Shown one piece after another: positions 50,157 through 62,800 of a stretch of DNA of 64,000 nucleotides. Positions within the stretch are counted from its first letter, which is position 1. Every line of letters starts with the position of its first letter. The position numbers and the translations under genes were made by a program. The stretch is from assembly GCF_022539665.2 (NCBI RefSeq), contig NC_081336.1:2914001-2978000 (forward strand). Reading direction: 5' to 3'. The DNA comes from Daphnia carinata (taxonomy: Eukaryota; Arthropoda; Branchiopoda; Diplostraca; Daphniidae). The notes below the pieces were generated by a model. That model made no database searches. It saw only the letters and a program-made list of their open reading frames with translations, and was not told the DNA's origin.

Positions 50157-50673
50157 AATAAAAAAAAAAAGTTGATAAACGTAATGTGTGAACAAAGCGA
50201 CAACAGACAATGAAAGAAACAAATTTTGGAAAAAATATTTTATAAAAAAAATTTTATTGACAATTCTCTGCACACTACAATAATTTTGCAACTTTAAAAA
50301 GGCATAATAGCCCTTTCAAAAGTTGCCGTCAACCCAGGCAGGGGGAGACACTGCCTTGTTGACCCACCGGGGAGATTACCCGGTGATTGGCTAAGAGAAG
50401 CCGGAAGAAGAGCCGAAGATTTGGAACATTTTTACTGGAGCGATTAACCTTTAGTTCGGATTTGCGGGTAGCCACGTCGCCCTCCGTGAACACATCATCG
50501 GACTACGCGGACCCCCACGTCCCCTTTCCGGCCAGAGCCCTCCAAACCTCGGTATATGTTATTTTTATATATACCGTACAGTAGGGGCATGACCCCCTAC
50601 GGGCTTATTACGAGTCAAGGGGAAACGGGGCTACGGAAAGGAAGGGAGCCCAGATATGCACTTCAATTTTTAA
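50157..50673 (-). repeat. Right inverted arm of the foldback element
   Basis: Reverse complement of the left arm, including the three hairpins (at about 50288-50388) and the GC-rich block. The few differences seen include two substitutions near the inner end (within 50173-50196). Confidence 0.9.
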
Positions 50674-50699
50674 ATAATTAATACCATAATACGCGGGAA

Positions 50700-51956
50700 T
50701 ACACAGGCGACTGATGGAGGGAAATTCAATTCCGTACTTCAAATTATTATAACTTTTTGTCATCACATCCCAACCAGAAACCTTCGCAGGTTCGCTATTG
50801 CTATTAATCTAAATTAAGAAAATAAAGCATAGATAAGCATAAAACATTCTTATTGATATAGCTTACATGGTACAGAAATTCATCATCTGCCATATTCCTG
50901 TAGATTCCTGGCAGGAGCTTCTAAAAGGCTATGTAGTTGCAAATGATCACCATAGCCAAAACTTGAATACGAAAGTTTGGAAAAATTCTTCGTGTTGGCC
51001 ACAGAGATCTTCCATGGGCTTTCCGATTGAACGTTTTATGCACCATAAAAAACAGAAAAGTTACAAAGTTGGTTGTTTTGATCACTAAACGTTAAGTAAA
51101 CAATGTACCTGGTCTCGGCAGTCTTGACAACAATTTCCATTATAACCTCATATCACCTTACTTTATGGAAAAAAAAAGAATTTGGTAGGCATCAGTTCAG
51201 AATAAAAATTGTTGCATTCAAATCTTTTGACAGGTGGGATTTAGGAATGTCGCCTTAGGGAGTGCAAACCGAGATTTTCAAAACCATTAAATGCTGTTAG
51301 CCATTGAAAGATTGCTGGCTGACACAGGCATTCGTTTGGGACATGACTAATGAGCTGCTTCATGGATACAGCTCTTTTTTTTTAAATCATCTCCATGATG
51401 ACATGAATTCCAGCATGTTCTACACATGTATCAGCTTCTAGCAATATATCAATTAAAACAATTAAAATAGTACCACTTTTTAAAGTTTTTGACTCCACGA
51501 TCCATCTTTGTTGCAATTGGGAAGGCAAGGCAGCTGATCTATGGTGATTTTTCAACACACTTGCCGTAACCATTGTCCCAATGTATCAGCTTTTCTGTCA
51601 AAAGTAGTTTGCTAATACGACATTGACGATTAAAACTAGAAAGCTAAACAAATTTAGCGGAAAAGCATTACCAGGGGGTAACATCTTGCATGTTGACGAA
51701 GAATCATAGGTTTATCATGTACACGGCAGAATATCCACATTGCCTGGATGGCGCAATCCTTTGCGTAATCACACAAATAATAAGTAAAACATATTGAATT
51801 GAAACCAAATTTAACGTTTTACCAAACAGCCAGCTAGCACCTCTGAATTCCAAAACTACGCCTACACATTCGTATCAAACTTTTCCAGCATGTCTCACCT
51901 TTGGCATTTGTTTGCTTTGTGCTGGCATTTGTTTCGGTTGCTGTCACCATCTACCG
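50700..51956. other. Intergenic, no gene recognised
   Basis: AT-rich DNA. The frame at 50867-51088 begins without an ATG-supported context and matches nothing I know. Confidence 0.45.
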
Positions 51957-52044
51957 ACCGGTAGATGGCGATAGCAGTGAAACAGAAAAAAAAGGCGGAT
52001 ATTTTTATTTTTTTTTTTTATTTTGGGTAAAACGGATTGCCATA
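51957..52044 (-). repeat. Dispersed repeat, inverted partial copy D
   Basis: The reverse complement of the first about 80 bp of copy B (TATGGCAATCCGTTTTACCC to CATCTACCGGT). Together with the preceding bases it makes the palindrome CATCTACCGACCGGTAGATGG. Confidence 0.8.
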
Positions 52045-52083
52045 GTTTTTACCTCCACCCCTATTATCGATGTGAAAATATTG

Positions 52084-52657
52084 GGTGGAATCTATTGCAA
52101 CGAAATATTTCGGTGCAATAACGGCCTTTTCCCCTATTGCACCGAAATGGCCCGCCGAAAGAAAAAAAAAAGAAAAAAAAAGAATGCCCAACGAAGGTAT
52201 AGTGCGGTGGGCAAAAATGGCCCGCCGAAAGAAAAAAAGGAAAAAAATATGCCCACGAAGGCATAGTCAGGCCGAAGTGGAAAATGTAAAAAAATACCAT
52301 GCGTAATAAAAATACGGAAATGTGACTTACCTTAAAACAGCTTTAACCACAACAAAACACTGTCACTGTACAACACAAATATTAAAATTACGGCACTTAG
52401 CACGAGAGTGTCGACATCTTAATTAGTAATAAACATATTGTATTAGTAGTATACGAATTTTTATATGTCGGTACAATAGGGGAAAAACTATATTATTGCA
52501 ACGAAATCTTTCGGTGCAACAGGGAATAAAGCCACTTATTGCAACGACAGATTTCGGTGCAGTAGTGAAAAAACCCCTTATTGCAACGAAAGATTTCGGT
52601 GCAATAGGGGAAAAGGCCGTTATTGCACCGAAATATTTCGTTGCAATAGATTCCACC
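52084..52657. mobile_element. 574-bp palindromic element with 65-bp perfect inverted ends
   Basis: Positions 52084-52148 and 52593-52657 are perfect inverted copies (65 of 65). The element is built from the 24-bp near-palindrome TTGCAACGAAANATTTCGGTGCAA: one full and one half unit on the left, four tandem units on the right at a 42-43-bp period. Between them lies a two-copy tandem repeat (about 52147-52270, units containing AATGGCCCGCCGAAAG). No coding capacity is seen. It is flanked by copies D and C of the dispersed repeat, in opposite orientations. Confidence 0.8.
52496..52646 (+). repeat. Tandem array of 24-bp near-palindromes
   Basis: Units at 52496-52519, 52539-52562, 52581-52604 and 52623-52646, each able to form a hairpin, with 18-19-bp spacers rich in CCCCTTA or GGGGAAAA. 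Confidence 0.9.
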
Positions 52658-52973
52658 ATAACCCCATCAACCAGTACTGTCACATTACTGCCAATACAGA
52701 GAAGGAAATTCAAAAGTTATTTAAAATTGAATAGATATTTTACCATCAATGACGATGCAACACATAGCTGTAGCAGATGCTTATTCTATGAAAAATTTAT
52801 CCCATTGTAGAGTAGGCCTTGTCTAAAATGTAACGCGAATGCCATCACCAAAAATTAGAAAACTTTGATTACATGGCAGCATAACAAATATGCTGCAAGC
52901 GTACATGTGGTAAACCTTGGATTAATACCGCAGACGACCCACCAAACGGTATGGCCATCTATTGGTAAAGTAT

Positions 52974-53286
52974 CCTGTTTTACTGCTATCGCTATCTACC
53001 GGTCACATTTCTAGTTAATTCTCTACATACACTGGCCGAAAAAATTTTTAAGCCCGACTAAATAAGCTCGAATAAATAAGTCCGACTTTTCTCGGTCGGG
53101 CTTAAAATTTTTCTCTGAAAAAACTGCAACCCATCGGAATTGGTTAAATATCACAGGATATACTCAATATTGAATGCTGATTCCGGGAAAATTGCAATAT
53201 TTTTCATTAAGTTAATGGTTTTTGCAATACACCGAATATTTGACGCAATGCTAGCGCGCCAGTACGCTACATCGCTGGCGCGATGC
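52974..53286 (+). repeat. Dispersed MITE-like repeat, copy C
   Basis: Direct copy of about 47035-47346, with the same AAGCCCGAC/GTCGGGCTT stem and the same GCTAGCGCGCCAGTACGCTAC end, differing at scattered positions. Confidence 0.85.
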
Positions 53287-53837
53287 AGAAGAAATATTCA
53301 TTGTATATATTTATAGTAATATTTCTGATCTGCCCAAAAGGTATCTACCACTGAATGCCGAATGCTGGACTTCAGTTACTTAACAAAAGGTAAGGATTAG
53401 ACAGAATCTCAGTTTGTCTTAGTTATTTCTATTTACATCAGATGCATTCATTTGTAAAAGGTGTCCATCATGCTGGACATCATCCAATTGGAACACGGAT
53501 AAAATGGAAGACAACTCATACACACCATACAAATAAAGAAAAGGAATACATTCATTTAAACATGAAGCACTAACTTGAAATCCGGAAATGGTCGTGGCTA
53601 GTTCCAATCCCGGGTATTTGGGCGGAATGGTTTAAAAAAAATAGCTTCAGTGCTGTTACCTGTTGTTCTAGTCTTATTTTCAAGTTCTCAGAATAGTTCT
53701 AAGAATTACTGCAGCGATAAAAAAGGCAGTCAAACGTCATGGAATCATGCAAATTCAAGATTGAAAAGATAAATTATGGAATTTAAATTCCATATAGTTA
53801 CACTAATTAGAAGGAGAGATCATCGTCATGGGCCTTT
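53287..53837. other. 3' flank of bark
   Basis: Contains the bark 3' UTR on the minus strand. No other exon was recognised and no canonical AATAAA was identified with confidence. Confidence 0.5.
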
Positions 53838-56800
53838 TTACATGTCCGTCTCGAGGGGTGTGCTCTTGGATCGATGCGGTAGAAAGAAGTTTTCGTTGGA
53901 ATGGGCCAAGTAGCCAGTGGTAACCGCGTGACGCGGAACTTCCGGTATTCCCGTATCGAAATTAGTTTCCAATAATTGCTGCGAACGCGTCGTCGTCGGA
54001 GGTCTACACAATTTTAAAGTTAAATATCACATTTCAAAAAATTCTTAATTTCATTTAATCATTACCGATTAATTAGAGGTTGTGCTTTGTTGTAACCGGG
54101 GACGTCATCAGGTCTAGTTCTCGATTGCGGTAAAGTGACGGCAGAAGCTGCATCGGAATCGTCGAGTTCACGTTTCATGGCCATTGTGGAATCGGTAATA
54201 ACACTAGCCGTTGAGTAATTATCCAAAACGCCGGCTTCACTCCTTGAACGGATTCGGCTATAGTCTGGCTCGTGAATAGTACGGCCTGGCTGTGGATGGT
54301 AACTTACCTAGAAAATTTAAACGTTCCCAAATGATTAATGAGACAATCAAATGTTAAGCAAGGGTATAGAAATTTGAAACGTACGGCTCCGTTGTGATGA
54401 TGGACGCTAACACTGGTCGTTATGTTGCTTTGAGCATCAATAGAAAATGAATCTCCCCACATATCGGACGGGGGCCGAGATTCGGGACGGGAAGCGTAGG
54501 TGGAAGTGTCCCGGAATCCCTGATTTTCGAAAGTCAGCTGACCACCATTCGGATGATGATTGACGATAGCGGTTTGCCCGGCTGGACGGTTCACTCGATG
54601 ATCAAGTTGGGAATAAGAGAAACCCTGCTGAGGGGGTTGTGGAAGGCCAACAGTATTGGCCGGATGTTCTTCGCCGTCGTAAATGCTGAAAGAGCGATTA
54701 TCTTCAACTGATGATTCAAATTGCGACTTGGCAATAGAGTCGACGCTTCCGCCATTCCTTCCGGATGGTGGGACCAAAGGTTTTCGCCGAGCACCTGCCG
54801 TGTCCAAGAAACCAGAACTCGAAGCCAGCGAGTTAAAGGAGCGAATGGAACGAATCGATCCGCGAATAGAATTACGCCGTTCAAACCGCTCTTCAGCCCT
54901 GTGTTTAGACTTTGTGGCCCAAAAGGCTACACATAAAATGATTAAAAGTAAGGCAGCTACTGAAGCCCCTAATAGGGCAACAGTTAGAGCATCGTCCGTC
55001 CATCCAAGTGGATCCAACACCACATAAGGATCTATCAAAATGCAAAACTAATTAAAACAAATGTTCAATTAATTATTTAAATGATAATCTCACCAGCTTC
55101 GCATAGGAAAGGTAGGAGCAGGTCGCAAGGTGATCGTTCGACGCGTCGGTTAACGAAAACGACACATTGGCCGATCATGTCGAGATGCTGGACCCAAGCC
55201 CGGGCGAAATAATCGAACCCGATTTGTTGCGACTGAAGAAACTCCATGACGCCATAATAGTTGTTCATCAGGTAAGGAAGCGAAGCGTTATCTTTTTTAC
55301 AGAAATCTTTGGCGTCGGAGAAGTTCATCGGTACACCTATGTAAACATAGCACGTATCGCCGACTTGCGTCCAGCCCGGATCACATTTCCCGCTCAACAC
55401 GGTGCGATTGTTCAAGTAATATGGCTCGAAGCGAACTTGGAGCAATTCCGGTACATCCCTGAAGTCACGGATGCGGCCTACGACGGCAGTTGTTTCGTTG
55501 TAACCCCACCAATTGGTCTTGGCTTCGATGGCCGTTCGTTGCATCTCCAAACTGCACGAAAGAATTTAAAATGAGTTTAACAATCAAATATTTTTGGGGG
55601 AATTAGAATTGAATTGCTTGCTAGAAAACGATGCAAACGCAAAGAGCGTGCAACAAGGAATGCAATAGGGTACAAAGAACGTTGATTACCTCGCCTCCCA
55701 AGTGGCGTTGCTGGATAGGATCCAAGAATAGTGAAAAGTGTAAGAAAATAACAAATAGAAGAGAAATGAGTGTCATGCAACTAAAAAAAAGAAAAACAAA
55801 ATCTAAAGAAAATTAGAAATAAACTATTAAATACCCAGTCCAGTTAAGAGCAATCATTTCATAATCATTGTCCGGATTGTAAAAAACGTTGTTGATGTAT
55901 CTCTGGCCACTGCTTCCGGCAATGACCGTTCCACGGCTGTCACGATCCATTGCGTAATTCCTGTGAAACAAAATCGAGTTAATGTTAATGTTGCCCTCAA
56001 ATTATGGCATTTCAATTGTACTTGTGAAAACTGTTGTGATAAAACGTTTGATAGATCGGAAGCCGGACACGTCCAAAGCCATAGACTTCCATAATGTGGA
56101 AGCCGAGATTGTTGTAGATGTGGTTTTCAGTTAGGTTTGCCACCACTTGATCCAGCAACATGACATTCTTGTAACGGACGTGACTCCTTGTAACGTAATT
56201 GTGGTAAAGCGTGACCTCTTGATACGGGCTAGAACGACGGCCTTGAAGGTACAACGTCTCTGTCACGTTGTTATCAGCGAAAACATTATTGTGGATAACG
56301 GCTTTCAGCGAGGTCGGAACACCGTTAGAATCCGACTGGATTTTTAATCCGCCTTGATTACGTCGCATTAAATTGTTCTAAAATGAAATTTAAAACAGGG
56401 ATTTCATTACAAAATTCGTATTAATTAATGAGCCTTAAAAAATTACCCGGAATAAGAGAGAATCCATATTCTGGACGTCTAGAGCCACAGCGGCTTCTGC
56501 CGTGCTGAAATTGCCGTAGAGCTGGACTCCGTTGTCCACAATCTGGTTCCACTCCATCGTCAGAATGGGATTGATCTCTCCGGCGCTCGAATAGTACACG
56601 GCGCCAGCCCTATTGTGGAAAAACCCGGAATAGGAGATATTATGTCGAATATCACGACCTAAAAAAACCCAATAAATTAACAATGCATCCTCTACAATTA
56701 ATTTAATGAATTTTCTAAATTACCAAAACCGATGGCAGCGATGGGTAACGTGATGACCTCTGCTATGAAACCGTATGATCCATCATCGCCGGAAGAATGG

Positions 56801-59800
56801 ATCTTCAAACTCAAACTGGGTTTCTTGCTCCTATACAGCCGGTTCTCAATGGCTGGCCCAGTGGTAGTCGAAGTCACCTGAACGATGACTGTCGATGTAA
56901 TGTTATAAATATCACCATCGTAGAGAGTCAAAGAGTCAGGCTCCCACGGCTGATGAGTCGAATTAACTAAATTGAGCTGCAATAGCCGGAAGCCAAATGT
57001 TTTGACACCATAACGGCTGGTGAAGATTTTTACGCAATCGGCCGGACGATTCTCGTAGCGATAATAAATTAAGATACGCTCTTCGACAATCACTTGCTTG
57101 CCCGGATCGCACGCATCTAAAATGCCGAACGTGTTGTACGGAAGACCTCGGGCGAAACGGAGGGGACTGAAGGCACTGAGATCAGCATCGCGGGTTTCTC
57201 CGTTCAACATTAGGACACTAAGTCCGACTCCTCCGTTGTACTCGATTCGATTGTCCAGCAATGGCAAGTTCAACGACGGAGAGATGAGAGACACACCGTC
57301 AGATGCGCAGTGACTGATGTTGACCTGCTGGATGGTGGGAGAACGGTGGACGGACAAAACGGCTGGGCTCCTTTCACCATGAAGGATTCCAGCACCTGTA
57401 ATGTGAACGTAATAGAGTCTCGAATGGCGCTCGAGATTAGGATCCAAATGAACGGGCAGGCCGGATCGTAAATCCAATAAATTGTCTTCGTACGAAGCAA
57501 CTGAAAAGCGGATGCCACCCCAATAATTGGGCGACGTTTCGGACGTCCGGGAACCACAATCGATGAAAACAAAATCTTCGCTATCCCAAGGACAAGAATA
57601 AATGTGATCCCACACTTGTCCGTTTAATCGAATGTCGCATTCGTCCAGCCTTGATTCAGTTCCTATTGTTTTAAATATTAAATAATTAGCACTTTAAAAA
57701 TGCATAAAATTCTTGCGAATTCTTACCAATGCATTGAATGGGTTCCGGCCAATGGCGGACACGATTGAGCGTGGTTAACTGGAATTCCCATCTTCGTCCA
57801 AAACTCTTGTATTCGTGAAAACTGTCTAAGCCCAACTGACGACATACGACGCGTGCGTTTTGTTCCGTGAAGCGGCGATCACAAACGGGCACCCATTGCT
57901 GTGTCGTCTGATTAAACAGTTCCAGGTATCCTTGATTTGCTCCAGCACGACAATCGCCTTCAAGGCACAATCGGACGTTATCCTGTTGGCCAGCTGAAAC
58001 TTGACGAGCCAATCGATAATTAACCGTCATGGCTGCATTTTGCGGTGCTGGACGCATTAGAATGGGCGCTTCCCAATGTCCTTCTGCATGGAGAACACCC
58101 AGTACGAGTATGCCGACGCTGGGTAAAAATTCCAGCTCAACGCCCGGTAAGATGGTCAACGTCACGCCGGGCATGACCGTCAGATCGGTGTGGACGATGT
58201 AAGGCCTGTTGCGTCGCACGAGGACAAGATCTTGGAACAAACGTCCACCTAATCGTTCCACGTCCATCACGGGGATAGAAACATCGGTAAAGGTGGACTG
58301 GCCGCCATCCCAAATCGGTTCCAGGAAGTACGGCCTGAACGTCGCGATGGCGTAGCTGTTCCAGTCGTCGAAATCGAAAATGCGCTCGCGGATATTTTGC
58401 AGCTCGGGTGTTCCCCAATAATTACGTTGAACATTAACGAAGTTGTCCAGTCTGGAAGAGCTGATGCCGGCCAAGAGCTCATAATCCATGGCCGTGTTGG
58501 GTCCGAGCATGTTATCAGTGACGTTAACCTTCTGGACGCCCTTCATGGCCAAAGCGTAAGAAGCGGCCAGGTGTGGATTGATGAGCATGGAACGCGTAGC
58601 GTGGCCGTTATCCTTGACGACGTTGCGGCTGAAATAGGCCGAAACTTCGCCCAGTATTTCCGACTGGCTGTCCATGTCGAACTCGACCATGAAATTGCCC
58701 GTGTTGCGGTGGATCTTGTTCCGCAGAATGTACATCTCCTTCTCCATCCCGCGAAAGCTCACCAATCCCGGCTGGCCTTCGTTATCTTCAATAATATTGT
58801 CCGTCAGGTTGAGACGGGCGAAATGACCCCCGACAACGATGCCGAATTGACGATTGGACGTCCAGACGCTATCGGCGACGTAGACCGTGTGAGTGTAGTT
58901 CTCGTTGTACTGCAAAACGTAAGGCAGACGGACGTCGAAACCGCCGGCCCGGTTGTTGCGGACGGTATCGTTCTGCAGAATCCAGTGGAACAGATTGTTG
59001 GAATCCCTCAGATCTCGCCCGTTCTGGACGATGGCCCGCTGGTTATCGGCTACGGTCGTGTAGTTCATGATGTACTTGATCTCGGCCAGCGGATGACGGC
59101 CAACATCGCGGTATGGCGTGTGGACCAGAATGGCTTCTTCTTTGCTCTGGGAAATTTCACATCCAATCAGCTGGATCGTCTCGTTGGCCTTGCGGAGGTA
59201 ATGGTGGTTCCCGTGCGGGCTGAGGAACAGATTGTAGTGGAGAGACGAAAGACCTTTGCCGTTCCTCCGGATGTTGGTCGACGAGACGGACAGCATCGGT
59301 ATGGGACCTGTCAAGAGTCGAGACCGCTGGACTTGCAAATCCGTCCGTCTGTAAGCCGTCAGCAAGATGAGCATGCCTCCTTTAGCATCCTGCCCGCTCC
59401 TGTACTTGACCGTCAACTTGTACGAGCTGCTGACCGTCGGGAAAGACGTCAGGTTGATTCGGACGTTCCAGATTTCGTTGCTCAAATCGCCATAGTCCAG
59501 CAAGTGGACGGACTCGGTGCTGGTGTTTTGGATAGGATTGATCACCTGCATGCCGATCACGTTACGTTGGTCCGTTTGAATAATTAGAGTGGATTCAATT
59601 TCCTGGCCTTTCAGGCGACTCGTTTTCAGATAACGCGGATCATCCGGAACCAGTTCCATAGTGCCTTGTGTCTCCGGAATCGGGATGAATTTATTGGCCT
59701 TCAAAATTCCAAGCCAGCCGACCATTTCTCGGAGCTCCTGACGGGCAATCATCGGGTTGTAATGGATGCCCGACTCCATATTGTCTTCGATGTGACATTC

Positions 59801-62800
59801 GGCCAGCTGGAGGCCCAAACTGCGCAAGCTGACGCCGTGCCCGCGGTTCTGCGAGATGTGGCTGTTCTTCAAGCTGGGAATGCGTTCCGGGTAGTAAATA
59901 TCCGAGTAGATGATGCCCAGGCCGTCGTGGTCGTTGCCGACCAATCGGAGACGATCGAGAACGTGGTGATGGAAATCGATGCGGACGGCCGGCTGGAACG
60001 AATGGGTGGCGTAATCGAAAAGTCCGGCTCGTTCGACCGTTGCCGATCGAAGGACGGACTTCTTGGCCGTCATGCCGAAACGCAAACCGGCCCAGGAGAC
60101 GTCGTGGCAGCGCAGGCCGACGTCCATGTCGTGCCCGCAATAATTCTCCGTTTGATTGACAGTCGGTCGATGGAAACACGATCGAACGTCCGTGTCGAGT
60201 GAGGAACAATCAACGTGACTCATCAAGACGGGATCTTCCAGCCCCAGAGATGATTGCAGATGGATGGGTTCAATAAACCAATCGCGAGGGTTGAGAACCA
60301 GACCCATCTGGTGGCAGGCCACAGCAGCTGATTGCATGGTCCATCCTTCGTTACACACAGTGCCCCAACGATTACCGACTTTCACTTGAAGCCTTCCTTC
60401 TCTACTGGTAGCACCTCCTACCAGCTGGACACCTACTTCGACAGTGGTATTCTCTCGGACGGCGCGATCCATCAAGGAGAACGTGATAGTTCCATCAGGC
60501 GATGTGGATCCTTCGGCAACCAACTCACCGCCAATCATCATGCCCATCGAGTGTTCAAAGCGGAGGGTGACCCCAAAAGCTACTGTCAGACGGCCCGTCG
60601 GATGGATGACAATGTCACGAATGACGTGATACACACCCGGATCAATCAGCTCTTCTTGTCCTGTTACTTCTCCGCCGATTTCCCGGCTGCCGGGAGTCAC
60701 GAACGTGGGGACAAAGTCTTGGATGTTGGACACAGCGTCCGTGTCGAAATTCGTGTCGTGAAGAAGGAACGGCTTGAAAGCTACACGAGCCAGATTGTAC
60801 CGATCCTTGCGGTCGAAAAGACGGTAATAGATGTCACGCTCTATTTTAGCGCCCAGCCAATTCCGGACGGCGGAAATTTCGAGCCGTTGATCTTCTAATT
60901 GCGATCCGATCTCGTAATTGGAATCGGGATTGTCTATCATGTTGCGAGTGACATTGACGTTACTGGAACCGACGACCACGACTGCAGCTACACGGGAACG
61001 CGGATGAAGTCCAACAGAACTGAACGGCTGGCGGATGCTGTTGCGTTTCATCCAATTGCGCGTGAAAAACAGCTTTTGCGCATCACCCGCGTATTGGGAA
61101 AGACCCAAATTAGCGACAAACAAGCCGGAATTGAATTCGAAACGGTTATTAGCGACAAGGATATCGCTAGATAACGATTCGAGTTCCAAAGCGTCCGGAT
61201 TGCGGATGAGAAGGCACCCTTGTTTTTGATGACGGAAGAGATTGTGTTCTACTATGGCCGTCATTGAAACAGCGGGCGCTAAAACTAATCCCACCCGTTG
61301 ATTGTGATGGAACTGATTATGTCCGACGTTGATTTGGCGCATTGGTGCGGAAGGCTTCCAGCAAGACAAGATCTCTAGGGCGTCCCACTGGCTTTGATTG
61401 AAAATATTGCCGCTAACATTAACGCTTCCGGCCGTGCAAAAATTGCCTACAAAGACGGATGTCCATTGATTGGCCGAAATCGTGTTATAGGCAATGATGA
61501 ATTCTTGATTGAGGGCCAGCTTCGGAGAGCTCTGATTAAACCAGGCGACGATGCCGTGGCCTCGATTGCGCTCGATGACCGAGTAGGAGACGTTGACTCT
61601 TCCGCCGGAGTAGGTCATGTTGATACCGTCACCCAAATTGTACCCGACGAAGCTCGAAGTCACGTTGACGTCGCCGGCTCCGTCCAGCACTTGAACACCG
61701 GCCATACGGTTCTCTCTGAGCGTTGAACCCTGGACGTGGAGGAGTGATCGGATGTTTTCGGCCATGACGCCTCTGGCGCCATTGCTGGTGACGACAGAAT
61801 TCGTCAAGTTGAGATCGTAACTTTTACTGAAACCGGACGTCAACTCCATTTGGAGAACCGTCCGGCTGGAAGCTCGTGCTGTGTACAGGATCCAGATGGC
61901 GTTTCGAGTCGTCGTGACACTCTGAGGCCTTGTGCTGTTGTTGATCTGGAATTTGGCGATGAGAGGCGACCGGGAATCCGGCCCGTCGTGGACAACCACT
62001 TCGGCGACGGAATCAATTTTGGCGGCCATCAGGTAGACGAAGTGGAGCGTCAGGACCTGACCGTAAGTGGTGGAAAATCGCTTTTCACACCTGGCATTAG
62101 CGATGCTTCCGTGATAGCTTTCAGCTAAGATGGGCAGCGGATAAGCCGGACTGGATGTGCTGGCGGATGTGCAAAGATCGTGGGTACCCACTACGGCATC
62201 GCTGGATTGATCACCAGGTCGGGTGTCGTGGAAAACGTATTTGACACCCTCCTGGCCGTTGTTGGAGACGGTGCAAGCGTCCAGCAGTACGGAACCGCTG
62301 GACGTGTTGACGTAGATGCCGTATCCGGCGTTGCCCGTCACTGTGGCCCCTCTGAAAGCCACCGGAGAGTCTGGTGACGTCACATTGACGCCATTGTAAG
62401 CCGATCCTTCCACCCGGATTTTCTCCATTTGCGGGGCGACTCCGACGCTTTCCAGGGCTGAGACGGCCTTGCCACCCCGGTCAACGCCGGCATTTAAAAT
62501 GTCCACGTAATGCAAATAAGATTCTGACATCTGTAAATTTTAATTTTTAGAAAGAAAAATAATTATTATTTCGAATTTTGTGGGTAGATTTCTAAGTACG
62601 TAAATGTCTGCTATTATCTTATCTTAAAGATAGTTTTTTATTGCTTCTATCTCGTTGGAGATAACGAGACGTACAGTATTAACGAAAGCGACACCCTTCC
62701 TTTGTTTGTAAAAAAAAAAATAAGGAAAAAAAATGAGGTAGGGAAAAATGCTGACCCTCAATTAAATACAATAGATTATGAAAGTGACTGTAAAACACGA

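Larger units (their letters stand above)
48929..50699. mobile_element. Foldback element with >500-bp terminal inverted repeats
   Basis: Left arm about 48951-49472 and right arm about 50157-50673 are inverted copies of each other, nearly identical along more than 500 bp (I noticed only a few base changes and homopolymer differences). A weaker inverted match continues outward to about 48929 and 50699 (ATTCCCG and GGTATT blocks). The loop of about 680 bp has no transposase, only three tRNA-like sequences. The target-site duplication is unclear; TTAA or ATTTAAA lies at the arm tips. It is a non-autonomous foldback-type transposon by structure; its superfamily is unknown. Near-identity of the arms suggests recent insertion or ongoing gene conversion. 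Confidence 0.88.

Noticed and set aside
50288-50388. Resemblance of an arm segment (CAGGCAGGGGGAGACAC) to the 5' region of U1 snRNA
   Set aside because: The match is short and lacks the 5' splice-site-pairing start and the rest of the U1 fold; the segment is explained by the hairpins of the foldback arm.
49042-50584. Identical 65-codon ORFs at 49042-49239 (-) and 50387-50584 (+)
   Set aside because: They are identical because they lie in the inverted arms of the foldback element. The peptide is short, basic and unlike any transposase.
52496-52646. Regular repeat-spacer array resembling a CRISPR
   Set aside because: The host is an animal nuclear genome, there are only four units, the spacers are similar to each other, and no cas gene is present; it is a palindromic tandem repeat.
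58397-59587. 396-codon open frame on the plus strand
   Set aside because: It is antisense to the large bark exon, whose minus-strand frame has SRCR and beta-helix signatures; this frame shows no recognisable domain.
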